DNA of 8,921 nt from Pseudomonadota bacterium (GCA_023435945.1 JAEZLB010000206.1:1-8921), one strand, 5' to 3'; shown: positions 1-7,435, counted from the first letter of the stretch. Translations and numbers: made by a program. The notes: a model not told the origin generated them from the sequence alone.

Positions 1-1663
1 AGATGAAAGCATCCTGATCATGGAGGTTGGTGATGCCGTTGATGGGATTGGCCAGCGTAGTGGGCGTGGCCGAACCGGGCCGGACTAGGAGTTGTGCAAT
101 CTCCGTTATCTGGCTGAGCACTGACACCGGCAGCGTCACCAGGCCGGCAATCCAGCGCGCCACCGCGTTACCTGCAACGGGTGTGCCGCGATGCGGCGCC
201 GCAATAAAAACAGCCCGGCCCACTTGCGGCAAAGGCGAGAAGTTCAGGAAATGCTGCAGGCGTGCTTTCGCCCTTGTCAGCCGATAACCGCTCAGATCGT
301 AATCCTCCAGCAAGCCGCTCATCAACTCATTCCTGGAGGAAGAAACCATCAGGCGCGACAGCACGCCGCCCATGCTATGTCCTACCAGCACAATATCCTG
401 CGATGCGGGAGCCGTACCTTTCGGGTCGAAATGGCGCAGGGTTTGCTCCAGGGCTTCGCGTATATGGAGATTGTTGAAAGCCAGCGGCACATTGGTCGGG
501 TAGTACACCTGCCATATCTGGAAATTCTGCCTCAATACCTCGTCACCCAACACTTCGTTCGCCACATTGATCCAGGCTTCGGGGCTGCTGGCCAGTCCAT
601 GCAGCATGACGACCGTCCTGCGCTTGGGATCGTAGGGCTGCAAGAGATAGACACGCGGCTTCTCGATAACGTCTCCCTTGCCAATGAGGGACAAGATCGA
701 TTGCGTCGCGAAGCCGGACCTTGCCAGCCACAGGCCGTAACCCGAGGTAAAGTCAGCCGCAAGCGTAAGACGGGTTCCCGCCAGGTCGATGCTCGTATGA
801 CGATACGGGTCGTACACCGTCAACACGGCCTGACTTCCTCCAAGGACTTCTTCCAGGCTCTCGCCCGGGAAGCTAATCACTGCGGTCATTGCCGGGAACG
901 GACTTTCGCTGTAGGGCAGGTTGGCGCTACGGTTGCTCACCACCCGGTCCGCCGTTACCGCCACCAGCATTGCACCTGCCCCGTCGCGTCGATACTGATT
1001 GCGCAAACCCTTGAAATTGAGTGACGAAGCAGGAATTAAATCCTTGGGCAAGCCACCCTCACTGCCAAAGCTGACCTCGCTGCTGACACTGAGCTTCCAT
1101 GATCCCATTTGCAGGTGGGCAGCACCGTCCCTGCCTTTCTGATAGTCCAGTTCACGGTCTCTGTAGTTCTTGAACAGGTGGGTCACTGCCTGCTGGACAG
1201 AAAAGTTATAGTAGTCCCTGACCTGCATCTGACGCCCATCCAGCGCCCGCTGATCGGGCCGGCGTTCGGTGAGGAAAAGGTAGGCATAAGCCTGGCGGGC
1301 ACTTTGCAGATAAGCGTCGACAATCTCGTTATTGCTTTCGCCCCCGGCCAGCTTCTCGCGCGTGATGGCCTCCTGCAGCCAGAGCTCCGACAGGGTTGAC
1401 GTAAGCTGCTCGTTGCTCAGCCCTTGCGAAGCCTGGATGGTGCGCATGCAGGCCTGAATATTTGCCATGCACGACTTGGATTCCATCCCCAACACTTGCA
1501 AACCATTATTCGCAAAACTGCTCAGGGTACCGGTTGAAAGTATGTCGCCCCGGCTCGCAACGATATAGTCGCGGGGAGCAACCGATGACACCTTCACGCC
1601 TGCGCATCCGGCAAGCAGGAATAGTGTGACAACCAGAACCAGCGTATGGCGAAGAGGGGTCAT
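1..1663 (-). CDS. Lipoprotein with C-terminal alpha/beta-hydrolase (esterase/lipase-like) domain, partial (3' end outside window)
   Basis: The minus strand is open from 1663 to the left edge, giving 554 codons without a stop; the C-terminus is missing. The protein starts with a short basic n-region and a hydrophobic stretch ending in the lipobox LLAGC (Cys20). It is therefore probably lipidated, and Ala-Gly after the Cys favours the outer membrane. Residues about 21-345 form a long N-terminal region I do not recognise. The hydrolase core follows: an oxyanion-type HGLASSPEAW (His355), the nucleophile elbow GHSMGG (Ser430), and AAPHRGTP (His491), as in lipases and lysophospholipase-like hydrolases. 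The catalytic acid and base cannot be assigned within the window. The substrate is unknown; an acyl ester of lipid or lipoprotein is a guess. Start choice: ATG at 1663 gives a compact signal peptide but has no good ribosome site. In-frame ATGs at 1738 and 1750 would add 25 or 29 residues, and a GGGAGG lies 12 nt before the 1738 start. The gene follows the DUF4105 gene on the same strand and is probably co-transcribed with it. Confidence 0.88.
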   Translation of the reverse strand, partial: MTPLRHTLVLVVTLFLLAGCAGVKVSSVAPRDYIVASRGDILSTGTLSSFANNGLQVLGMESKSCMANIQACMRTIQASQGLSNEQLTSTLSELWLQEAITREKLAGGESNNEIVDAYLQSARQAYAYLFLTERRPDQRALDGRQMQVRDYYNFSVQQAVTHLFKNYRDRELDYQKGRDGAAHLQMGSWKLSVSSEVSFGSEGGLPKDLIPASSLNFKGLRNQYRRDGAGAMLVAVTADRVVSNRSANLPYSESPFPAMTAVISFPGESLEEVLGGSQAVLTVYDPYRHTSIDLAGTRLTLAADFTSGYGLWLARSGFATQSILSLIGKGDVIEKPRVYLLQPYDPKRRTVVMLHGLASSPEAWINVANEVLGDEVLRQNFQIWQVYYPTNVPLAFNNLHIREALEQTLRHFDPKGTAPASQDIVLVGHSMGGVLSRLMVSSSRNELMSGLLEDYDLSGYRLTRAKARLQHFLNFSPLPQVGRAVFIAAPHRGTPVAGNAVARWIAGLVTLPVSVLSQITEIAQLLVRPGSATPTTLANPINGITNLHDQDAFI

Positions 1664-1712
1664 GCATAGCGGCAGCCATCGCACCAGTCCGCCTGCCTGC
1701 TTGCCGCCCCCC

Positions 1713-1796
1713 TCATTTCCCGGATTTCCTGATTTCATCGTACTGAGCATCCTCCCACGCTTGGTATCCCGCCAATTCCTCTTCAGACAACGCCAT
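1713..1796 (-). CDS. Possible 27-aa small ORF between DUF4105 and hydrolase genes
   Basis: An ATG at 1796 opens two bases after the TGA of the DUF4105 gene and reads 27 acidic, Glu/Asp-rich codons (beginning MALSEEELAGYQAWED) to a TGA at 1713-1715. The stop-to-start distance would suit translational coupling, but no strong Shine-Dalgarno is visible. I do not recognise the product. The alternative is that this stretch is the 5' end of the hydrolase gene read from its upstream ATGs, in which case the small ORF is chance. The two readings overlap in different frames, so at most one is likely to be meaningful. Confidence 0.3.
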   Translation of the reverse strand: MALSEEELAGYQAWEDAQYDEIRKSGK

Positions 1797-1798
1797 GC

Positions 1799-2848
1799 TC
1801 AATTTTTGTCGCTGGCGGCGGGAACGCCGTGCCGGATTATCTCTGAAAAATGCGGCGCATGATCGGCAGTGCGTGCCCGCTCATTGATGCGTGCGCTTGC
1901 CCGCAGCGTCTCCAGCTCATAACCCTGGGCAAGCGCATTCAGCTCATACAGATATTCCGGCAAGTAACCAGAAAGCAGAAGGCGGTAATCGGAAGGCAGG
2001 CCCGGCGCGACACGGCGAGCCATTTCAAAAACGATGGTCGTGCAGTTTGCTATGAGCGTGTCATAGAATCGCGGGGCATGCTGCAGGCTAGCAGCCTCAT
2101 CCAGATAGGCGAGAAAGAGTGAGCGCATCGCGGCCGGCGACATGGCGACGTTATAAAGATAGACATCCTCACCACGCACATTGGAGCGTACCCGCAACAC
2201 ATCGCGCTCGTCAGCCGCTACCAATACCAACTCATACTGTTTGAAGAAACCGGCGATCGCCGAAAAGGCCTCATGGCGCTCTTTTCGTATCTCGACCGAG
2301 AAACTCAGGTAATCCTTGCCGCCCTTCTCATTTTCAAAACCGAAGGAGACCAGCGTGTGGGCGATAGCGGGCCCCATCCAATACGACAGCACAACATCGA
2401 CCGAACGTATATCCGATAGCCTGTACTGCCTCTTTTCCCACCGCACCGTATAGTCGTCGTCGCTACGCCAGTCGAAATTACGCACATTCTCCAGCATGAC
2501 CCTGTCTCCGTTGACCGTTCCATGCAACTGGCGCGCCACATCGTCGGCCCAGTCCCGGTCATGAGACGGTTGTATACCAGACCACCAGGTGAACAGGACC
2601 GCCAATGCCACTGCATAGGCAAGGAATACACGTTTGACCCGCCTGCGCCATAAGCGCACCACCACAAATAAGCTACCGGCGCCCCACAGCAGGGAAACCA
2701 AGCCCCTGCCAGAACCTGGGAGTGGCAGTTGATACCAGAGCGCCAAGGCGCCCCAGAAGGCGCATAACAAGATCACGCCACTCAACAGAAAACACCCTGC
2801 CCTTCTCAGCGTTCTTCGCACAAGGGGATCTTGTTCTAGTGTGGTCAT
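1799..2848 (-). CDS. DUF4105 / Lnb N-terminal-domain family membrane protein
   Basis: The 349-aa protein starts at ATG 2848. Three hydrophobic segments lie near residues 16-39, 50-66 and 73-92, followed by a soluble domain of about 250 residues that is probably periplasmic. That domain carries the marks of DUF4105 (called the Lnb N-terminal periplasmic domain in databases): AHTLVSFGFE (His164), then ANCTT (Cys269), then SGYLPEYLYELNAL at about 293-306. In Enterococcus, Lnb remodels the acyl chains of lipoproteins using a Cys/His pair; by analogy His164 and Cys269 are the candidate active site, but the activity of this branch is inference. The frame is also open from a TTG at 2911, but that codon lies inside a terminator-like hairpin and the added residues look non-coding. 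No strong ribosome site precedes 2848. The gene lies 5' of the lipoprotein hydrolase on the same strand, 135 nt away, suggesting a joint envelope role. Confidence 0.85.
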   Translation of the reverse strand: MTTLEQDPLVRRTLRRAGCFLLSGVILLCAFWGALALWYQLPLPGSGRGLVSLLWGAGSLFVVVRLWRRRVKRVFLAYAVALAVLFTWWSGIQPSHDRDWADDVARQLHGTVNGDRVMLENVRNFDWRSDDDYTVRWEKRQYRLSDIRSVDVVLSYWMGPAIAHTLVSFGFENEKGGKDYLSFSVEIRKERHEAFSAIAGFFKQYELVLVAADERDVLRVRSNVRGEDVYLYNVAMSPAAMRSLFLAYLDEAASLQHAPRFYDTLIANCTTIVFEMARRVAPGLPSDYRLLLSGYLPEYLYELNALAQGYELETLRASARINERARTADHAPHFSEIIRHGVPAASDKN

Positions 2849-2875
2849 TTCAAAATTAGCACTGCAACAGTAGAT

Positions 2876-2924
2876 AAAATTGCAGGCAGGGCTCAATCTC
2901 CTGCTCGGCAATCAGGAGCCTGCC
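2876..2924 (-). terminator. Candidate Rho-independent terminator after the persulfide dioxygenase gene
   Basis: Read on the minus strand, GGCAGG (2924-2919) and CAGGAG/CTCCTG (2913-2918 with 2898-2903) build a stem that closes again with CCTGCC (2890-2885), with a 7-nt asymmetric bulge. A second pairing option is GGCAGGCTC with GAGCCCTGCC, with one bulged base. TTTT follows at 2879-2876. The structure begins 47 nt beyond the dioxygenase stop codon and ends before the DUF4105 ATG, so it fits termination of the former. The imperfect stem and short T-run make it a moderate candidate. A short inverted repeat CTGCAA/TTGCAG (2862-2867 and 2880-2885) overlaps its end and could belong to the DUF4105 promoter region instead. 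Confidence 0.55.
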
Positions 2925-2971
2925 ACTGAAAAGTCAGTTCATATGATCTTCTGCATGTGACTCTTACCCAG

Positions 2972-3721
2972 CTAGCCTTGAAGGGTATCAACCATCTGCT
3001 TGCAGTAACCAGCAAGGTTATCGGGAAGTGCGGATGGACAAACGCCGCATTGCAGATTTCCGGGTACGGCATAATCGATGAATGTCGGATAGGGCAAATT
3101 CAGGTTTGCCATGATTTCCATGAACTCGCTCAGCGTCCTGTCTTGCCCCAGGCGCGGATTACGTTTCTTCTCCTGGGCAATCGTGGATACATGCCGCCCC
3201 TCGTAATCATGGGCCGGATAAACGAGCGTGTCGTCCGGTAGCGAGAAAAGCTTTTCTGTGACGCTGTGATACAGCGCCTCCGCATCACCCTGCTGAAAGT
3301 CCGTACGGCCGCATCCGTCAATCAGCAAGGCATCCCCGGTGAATACCCTATCGTTCAGGACATAGGAAAAATGACCTGCTGTATGCCCCGGCGTATGCAA
3401 CGAATCCAGCCTGATGCCACCCACCTGGAAAGGCTTTCCCTCTTCCAGATAAATATCGGCGCAAGGCACCCGCTCAGCGACAGGTGCGCCAATTTTGCTG
3501 CCGACTTTCTTCTTCATCTCCAGTGCAGCGGTAATGTGATCGGCATGCACGTGGGTATCCACGGTATACGCCAATGTCAGGCCGAGTTGCTTAAGCACGC
3601 TCAGATCCCGCTCCATGGTAGAAATAACGGGATCGATCAGAATTGCCAGGCCTGTTTCCTCGCATCCGAGGAGATAGGTATAGGTGCTGGATATCGGCTC
3701 ATAAAGCTGCCTGAAGATCAT
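2972..3721 (-). CDS. ETHE1-type persulfide dioxygenase (metallo-beta-lactamase fold)
   Basis: This 249-aa single-domain MBL-fold protein is complete. Metal-site motifs are all present: THVHADH (His57, His59, Asp61, His62), TPGHTAGH (His113), GDALLIDGCGRTDFQQGD (Asp130) and YPAHDYEG (His171). The GCGRTDFQQG signature is typical of ETHE1/SDO enzymes rather than of glyoxalase II. In that family His57, His113 and Asp130 would hold a mononuclear Fe(II). Such enzymes oxidise glutathione persulfide to sulfite and glutathione in the cytoplasm, detoxifying or using sulfide-derived sulfane sulfur. No rhodanese domain is fused and none is adjacent. The C-terminus has a Cys-Gly-Val-Cys (225-228). The start is secure: AAGGA (3731-3727) lies 5 nt before ATG 3721. 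The gene is divergent from the small ORF and ParB-like gene, and the candidate terminator after it suggests a single-gene unit. Confidence 0.9.
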   Translation of the reverse strand: MIFRQLYEPISSTYTYLLGCEETGLAILIDPVISTMERDLSVLKQLGLTLAYTVDTHVHADHITAALEMKKKVGSKIGAPVAERVPCADIYLEEGKPFQVGGIRLDSLHTPGHTAGHFSYVLNDRVFTGDALLIDGCGRTDFQQGDAEALYHSVTEKLFSLPDDTLVYPAHDYEGRHVSTIAQEKKRNPRLGQDRTLSEFMEIMANLNLPYPTFIDYAVPGNLQCGVCPSALPDNLAGYCKQMVDTLQG

Positions 3722-3879
3722 GAATGTCCTTGCATGATAAAAGCGAGAATTCGACTATAAACCACCTGATGGAATTCAGTTCAGGCCGCTCTCTGAAAAT
3801 CTCCCTCTCTGCCATGTTTGTACTTTCCCAATCTTAAAATCGCAGCGTGGCCTTTGACGGTATTGGCAGAAAATAAGTA

Positions 3880-4047
3880 ATGCCTCCTATGTCGCTTCAG
3901 GCCGCAGATTTTTCTTATACGGAGACGCACCTGAGGCATGCGCAGAAACAGGCATTAACCGATACACAGGCCATCCTCAGGCGAAACCTGAACTGGCACC
4001 CGGCCGATCCGCTAAGCACTGCGTCCACTACTGCGAAAGGCCTGTGA
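3880..4047 (+). CDS. Possible 55-aa ORF of unknown function
   Basis: The ORF runs from ATG 3880 to TGA 4045-4047 in the 462-bp gap between the divergent dioxygenase and ParB-like genes. The product is hydrophilic, with no membrane segment or motif I recognise; it begins MPPMSLQAADFSYTE and is Gln/Thr/Ala-rich. A second in-frame ATG lies three codons in. Upstream there is only a weak purine stretch (AGAAAATAAGTA) as ribosome site. The stop codon lies inside a perfect short hairpin (4044-4063). An inverted pair CCTGAGG/CCTCAGG falls within the ORF, so the transcript might matter as RNA. The rest of the gap (3722-3879) shows only the dioxygenase ribosome site and AT-rich DNA without a convincing promoter. 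Coding status is uncertain. Confidence 0.3.
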   Translation: MPPMSLQAADFSYTETHLRHAQKQALTDTQAILRRNLNWHPADPLSTASTTAKGL

Positions 4048-4063
4048 GGATAGACATCCTCGC
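4044..4063 (+). other. Short hairpin at the end of the 55-aa ORF
   Basis: GTGAGGAT and ATCCTCGC pair across the 4-nt loop AGAC: six Watson-Crick pairs, then a G-U and a G-C pair. The stem includes the stop codon of the small ORF. No T-run follows on either side, so it is not a standard Rho-independent terminator. It could be a stabilising 3' structure, part of the leader of the ParB-like transcript, or chance. Confidence 0.4.
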
Positions 4064-4155
4064 TTCATCCACGTCACACCCCTACTTTCATCGCATCTTG
4101 GGGGATAATTCATGCCTCGATTCTCGGCTGCACTCCCTATCACTATTCTTACATC

Positions 4156-4174
4156 AAACGATTCCGTATCGTTT
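4156..4174 (+). promoter_or_regulatory. Perfect inverted repeat just upstream of the ParB-like gene (candidate operator)
   Basis: AAACGAT (4156-4162) and ATCGTTT (4168-4174) are exact inverted copies around TCCGT. The repeat ends 9 nt before ATG 4184. A GATAAT resembling a -10 element lies at 4104-4109, without a clear -35. If that is the promoter, the repeat falls in the early transcribed leader, where a DNA-binding protein, perhaps the ParB-like product itself, could act. If translation starts at 4112 the repeat is inside the coding region instead. Confidence 0.4.
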
Positions 4175-4183
4175 CACTGCAAC

Positions 4184-4993
4184 ATGACCATTACCATCAA
4201 CGACGATCTCCGCGCCTACATCGACCCGCTTACCGAAGATGAATATGCCGCGCTCGAACGAAGCCTGCTCGCGGAAGGATGCCGTGACGCACTCGTGTTA
4301 TGGGGCGAGCTTCTGGTGGATGGACATAATCGTTACAGCATTTGCCAGAAGCATGGCATTCCTTTTCAGACCGTACAGAATCATTCATTCACATCGATGG
4401 AAGATGTCTATCTCTGGATGATCGACAACCACCTGGGTCGCCGTAGCGTATCGGATTTTCAGCGTGGCGTACTGGCATTGAGAAAGAAGGAGATTCTGGC
4501 ATCTCGCCTCGCGCAAATTGAAACCATCCAGCATGACGCTGCGGACAACGATGCCACGCCATCACCGAAACCCGAGATCAAATCCGTCATCAGCCGTGAA
4601 GCGATTGCCCGTGCAGCCCGGGTGAGCAGCGCCACATTGAGCCAGATCGAGAAGATAAAAAAAACTGCCGCACCGGAGTTGGTCGATGCCGTCAAGGCAG
4701 GGGTGATTTCCATCAATGCAGCCGCAACGGTTGCCACCCTGCCCAGTGAAAAACAAGTCGCTGCTGTCGCCGGCGGCAAGAAAGAGCTACGCCAGGTCGC
4801 ACGGCAAATTCGTGAAGCGAAACTGCCACCTAAGCCACAACTCCCACCGCCCGCTGAAGACGCCACGCCAGATCAGCTGGAAATTCACCGTCTGACCATA
4901 CTTGTTGCGGAACTCAAGGACGAGCGTGATCAGCTGAAAAAGAAAGTCCAGCATCTCACGATTGCGCTTGCTGAGGCGCGGGGACAAGACTAA
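4184..4993 (+). CDS. Orphan ParB/Srx-type DNA-binding protein
   Basis: The protein has 269 residues from ATG 4184. Residues about 1-85 form a ParB/sulfiredoxin-type N-terminal domain (IDPLTEDEYAALERSLLAEG, then VDGHNRY at 45-51, the counterpart of the nucleotide-binding motif of ParB/Srx proteins). A helix-turn-helix is likely at 137-158 (ISREAIARAARVSSATLSQI), followed by a Pro-rich linker (214-224) and a C-terminal charged helix (230-266, ELKDERDQLKKKVQHL) that looks like a coiled coil for dimerisation. Proteins of this make are often named plasmid partition or replication proteins. Here no parA-like gene or obvious parS cluster is adjacent, so a regulatory role is as likely as partition. 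Start choice: ATG 4112, with GGGGGAT 5 nt upstream, would add 24 residues of non-typical sequence. Family resemblance begins at 4184, which lacks a good ribosome site. The gene converges on the permease gene. Confidence 0.8.
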   Translation: MTITINDDLRAYIDPLTEDEYAALERSLLAEGCRDALVLWGELLVDGHNRYSICQKHGIPFQTVQNHSFTSMEDVYLWMIDNHLGRRSVSDFQRGVLALRKKEILASRLAQIETIQHDAADNDATPSPKPEIKSVISREAIARAARVSSATLSQIEKIKKTAAPELVDAVKAGVISINAAATVATLPSEKQVAAVAGGKKELRQVARQIREAKLPPKPQLPPPAEDATPDQLEIHRLTILVAELKDERDQLKKKVQHLTIALAEARGQD

Positions 4994-5102
4994 GCAGTGC
5001 CGTGGTGTACTAACCCGTACAGGATGAGCTGCTCTCGGTGACTGACGATGGTAACCGTGCAACTACAGCCAAAGTTTGACGTGGGAAGATATCTCCATTC
5101 TT

Positions 5103-5240
5103 CTATCGCGCACGATAGGCCTCACAGCCGATTCCATCATTGTCACGGTCCAAGTGCGGCCCCTAACCCGGCTCTCCACGACGAACAGGGGCACCCCCTG
5201 CGGCACGTGCCTCAGCACCATTGGCGAAAGCTCTGCTGTC
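5103..5240 (-). pseudogene. Remnant of an Excalibur calcium-binding-domain gene, interrupted by a stop codon
   Basis: On the minus strand one frame reads FANGAEARAAGGAPVRRGEPG, a TAG stop (5165-5163), then GPHLDRDNDGIGCEAYRAR and a final TAG (5105-5103). The second part is an unmistakable Excalibur motif (DxDxDGxxCE loop). The first part matches the preceding half of the same domain, where the family usually has Tyr at the stop position (GEPGYG) and Cys where Gly follows FAN. A Tyr codon to TAG is one base change, and so is Cys (TGT) to Gly (GGT). Upstream, the frame closes at another TAG near 5292 with no ATG between, so the N-terminal part is missing or frameshifted. Excalibur domains occur at the ends of secreted or membrane-attached proteins, often with nuclease domains; no partner domain is recognisable here. 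The rest of 4994-5424 holds only the permease terminator. Confidence 0.72.
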
Positions 5241-5367
5241 TGCAGCCGCTGATGGGCGCGTAGTCGACAGCCTCCAGTGCAGTCCTGCTTGCTATTGATT
5301 GCCCGGTTAAACCAACCCAGGTCTCGTGTCTTTTCCGCAAACCAGAGAAAAGAACAGCAACTTGCCG

Positions 5368-5401
5368 AAAAAAAGCCCACAACCATCACAGTTGTGGGCT
5401 T
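5368..5401 (-). terminator. Rho-independent terminator of the permease gene
   Basis: Read on the minus strand, AAGCCCACAAC and GTTGTGGGCTT form an 11-bp perfect stem around a 7-nt loop. Seven T follow (5374-5368), the first shared with the stem base. It lies 24 nt beyond the permease stop codon. The stem, loop and T-run are all of textbook form. Confidence 0.93.
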
Positions 5402-5424
5402 GCGTTACACAACAAACAAAATAT

Positions 5425-7143
5425 TTACTGCGGCAAGGGCGATGCCGACACGTAACCCAATAACGGGTCCGTCAAACCGAGAACGTGCATACCTATCAGC
5501 CCCAGCACACCTGCCAGCACGACATAGTAAATGGTCGGAAGAATGGTAATGCGCAGTATCTGCCCTTCGCGGCCAAACAATCCGACCGTAGCCGATGCGG
5601 CTACCACGTTATGAATGGCAATCATGTTGCCGGCAGCAGCACCTACACTTTGGATCGCAACCATCAGCGCTCCCGAGACAGACAACAAACCGGCTGTCTC
5701 GAACTGGAACTGCGAAAGCATCAGGTTACTCACCGTATTGGAGCCTGCGAGGAAGGCGCCCAGTGCTCCCACTGCCGGAGCAAACAGCGGATAGACCTGC
5801 CCCATCAAGTCCGCAACACCATGCGCCATAGAGATCGGCATGCTGATAAGATCATTTGCATTCACGCCGGAATTGATCATGACTCGAACCATCGGAACGG
5901 TAAAGATCAGTACGAATCCTGCGCCAAGGAGGGTGCCACTCGACTCGCGCACGGCGTGCATGAAGTCAGCGCTGCGCATGCGGTGCAGGAAGTAAGTGAT
6001 GATGCAGACAATCAGCAGCAAGCCACCAGGCAGATACAGCAACTGGAAATCACCACTGATTCCCTGCTCACCGAGCAAATTCGTAAATTTGATGGTGGCC
6101 GATTTCAGCGCATCTCCAAAAGGCTTCACAGTACGCGACAGCACCAACAGCAGCGCCAGCAACACATAGGGCAACCATGCCATGAAGGGAGAGATCTTTT
6201 TCTCGCTAAGCGACTCCATAGACATTTCCAGGTTGCTCACCCAGCTTGTCGGCCATTCTTTTGCCGGAGCGAAATCCCAAGTGTCGTTAGGAACGAGAAA
6301 ACCTTTTTTAGCCGATAGCGTAACAATGGCAAGTCCGACCAAACCGCCCACCATGGATGGAAATTCCGGTCCGAGCACGATGCCGGCAATCACGTACGGA
6401 ATGGTGAATGCAAATGCCGCGAACAATGCAAACGGCAGGATCGACAAGCCTTCAGTCCAGGAACGATTGCGACCGAAGTAACGGGTCATCACCATCACCA
6501 GGAAGAGTGGCAGCAAGGTTCCGCAGATGGCGTGAATGATCGCGACCTCCGAGACGATCAGCCGGAACAGCGCATCCCATTCCAAGCCTTTCTCAGCGAG
6601 CGCGGCAGTGAGTGCGGCCCTATCCAGCCCCCCCTGCACGCCTACGAGCATTGGGGTACCGACAGCACCGAAAGATACCGGCGTAGACTGGATCATCAGG
6701 CCAAACACAACGGCTGCCATGGCAGGAAAGCCCACTGCGACCATCAAGGGAGCGGCAACCGCAGCAGGCGTACCGAAACCTGAAGCACCTTCAATAAAGC
6801 TACCAAACAGCCAGGCAATGAGGATCACCTGAATACGACGATCAGGACTGATGTTGGAAAAACCAGCACGAATAGTGGAAATCGCACCCGAATATTTCAG
6901 GGTATTCAGCAGCATGATGGCGCCGAAAATGATCCATAACAGACCTACCGTTAAGATCAACCCCTGCAGTGAAGATGCAAGGACTCGATTAATACTCATG
7001 CCCCACACGCTGATGGCAATCGCGCACGTGACAGCAAACACGATCGGCATCGCAACCTTGGCCGACATGCGGAATCCGACTAGCAAGATTCCTGATAATA
7101 AAATGGGCGAAAAAGCTAATAACGCCAGCAACCCGCTACTCAT
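5425..7143 (-). CDS. lldP: L-lactate / glycolate permease (LctP family)
   Basis: This 572-aa polytopic inner-membrane protein has many hydrophobic segments over its whole length and is close to full family length (E. coli LldP and GlcA are about 550-560 residues). Family-typical stretches include [23 protein letters not shown] (about residues 110-132), [30 protein letters not shown] and [19 protein letters not shown]. The family imports L-lactate, D-lactate and glycolate with protons, and sequence alone does not separate LldP from GlcA. The GlcD-type oxidase on the other side of the regulator makes glycolate or D-lactate the likeliest substrate. The start is well supported: AAGGAG lies 5 nt before ATG 7143. 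The gene is transcribed alone, away from the regulator, and ends at a strong terminator. Confidence 0.93.
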   Translation of the reverse strand: MSSGLLALLAFSPILLSGILLVGFRMSAKVAMPIVFAVTCAIAISVWGMSINRVLASSLQGLILTVGLLWIIFGAIMLLNTLKYSGAISTIRAGFSNISPDRRIQVILIAWLFGSFIEGASGFGTPAAVAAPLMVAVGFPAMAAVVFGLMIQSTPVSFGAVGTPMLVGVQGGLDRAALTAALAEKGLEWDALFRLIVSEVAIIHAICGTLLPLFLVMVMTRYFGRNRSWTEGLSILPFALFAAFAFTIPYVIAGIVLGPEFPSMVGGLVGLAIVTLSAKKGFLVPNDTWDFAPAKEWPTSWVSNLEMSMESLSEKKISPFMAWLPYVLLALLLVLSRTVKPFGDALKSATIKFTNLLGEQGISGDFQLLYLPGGLLLIVCIITYFLHRMRSADFMHAVRESSGTLLGAGFVLIFTVPMVRVMINSGVNANDLISMPISMAHGVADLMGQVYPLFAPAVGALGAFLAGSNTVSNLMLSQFQFETAGLLSVSGALMVAIQSVGAAAGNMIAIHNVVAASATVGLFGREGQILRITILPTIYYVVLAGVLGLIGMHVLGLTDPLLGYVSASPLPQ

Positions 7144-7291
7144 CGTTTCTCCTTACCTGATCCTGTAAAACCATACGTTCATTAATGGATTCAGTTCACC
7201 AGTGACTTGCCATGATTTCCATCCACAGAAAAGAATCACGATTTTCCAATTCTGCTGAAGTGTGGTCAGCACTCGCTTGTGGCGGTACGTA

Positions 7292-7306
7292 ACACACTTT
7301 GTGTGT
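7292..7306. promoter_or_regulatory. Short inverted repeat upstream of the permease gene (candidate regulator site)
   Basis: ACACAC and GTGTGT are perfect inverted copies separated by TTT, about 150 nt before the permease start codon. The dinucleotide-like arms mean that chance is quite possible. It is listed because it is one of few symmetric sites on the permease side of the divergent region. Confidence 0.25.
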
Positions 7307-7435
7307 GTGGCGAAAATTGCCTCTCACGTATTGAACAACACCCATGTTCGCAGCCATGAAGTGTTCTGCCTGAAAAATTATTGCAAACGGCAGACAACGA
7401 ACAGGCTCACGAATTCACCCCATGCCTTCAACCCA

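Noticed and set aside
191..1024. 277-codon plus-strand open frame
   Set aside because: It lies antisense to the lipoprotein hydrolase, whose frame has lipobox, HGLASS and GHSMGG motifs; the plus-strand product has no recognisable domain.
2849..2911. TTG start giving a 370-aa DUF4105 protein
   Set aside because: The start falls in a terminator-like stem and the extra 21 residues look non-coding; ATG 2848 gives a normal N-terminus.
4044..4063. Hairpin as Rho-independent terminator
   Set aside because: No T-run follows the stem on either strand.
5163..5165. TAG within the Excalibur domain as programmed readthrough or pyrrolysine
   Set aside because: There is no supporting context or start codon upstream in frame, and a second domain residue is also lost, so decay is simpler.
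5048..5263. 71-codon plus-strand open frame
   Set aside because: It is antisense to the Excalibur relic, with no ribosome site or domain.
5063..5389. 108-codon minus-strand open frame starting inside the terminator stem
   Set aside because: It runs through the permease terminator and is out of frame with the Excalibur motif; the product resembles nothing known.
5485..6318. 277-codon plus-strand open frame rich in His, Gln and Arg
   Set aside because: It is the antisense of the permease gene, and the composition is that of a reversed membrane-protein gene.
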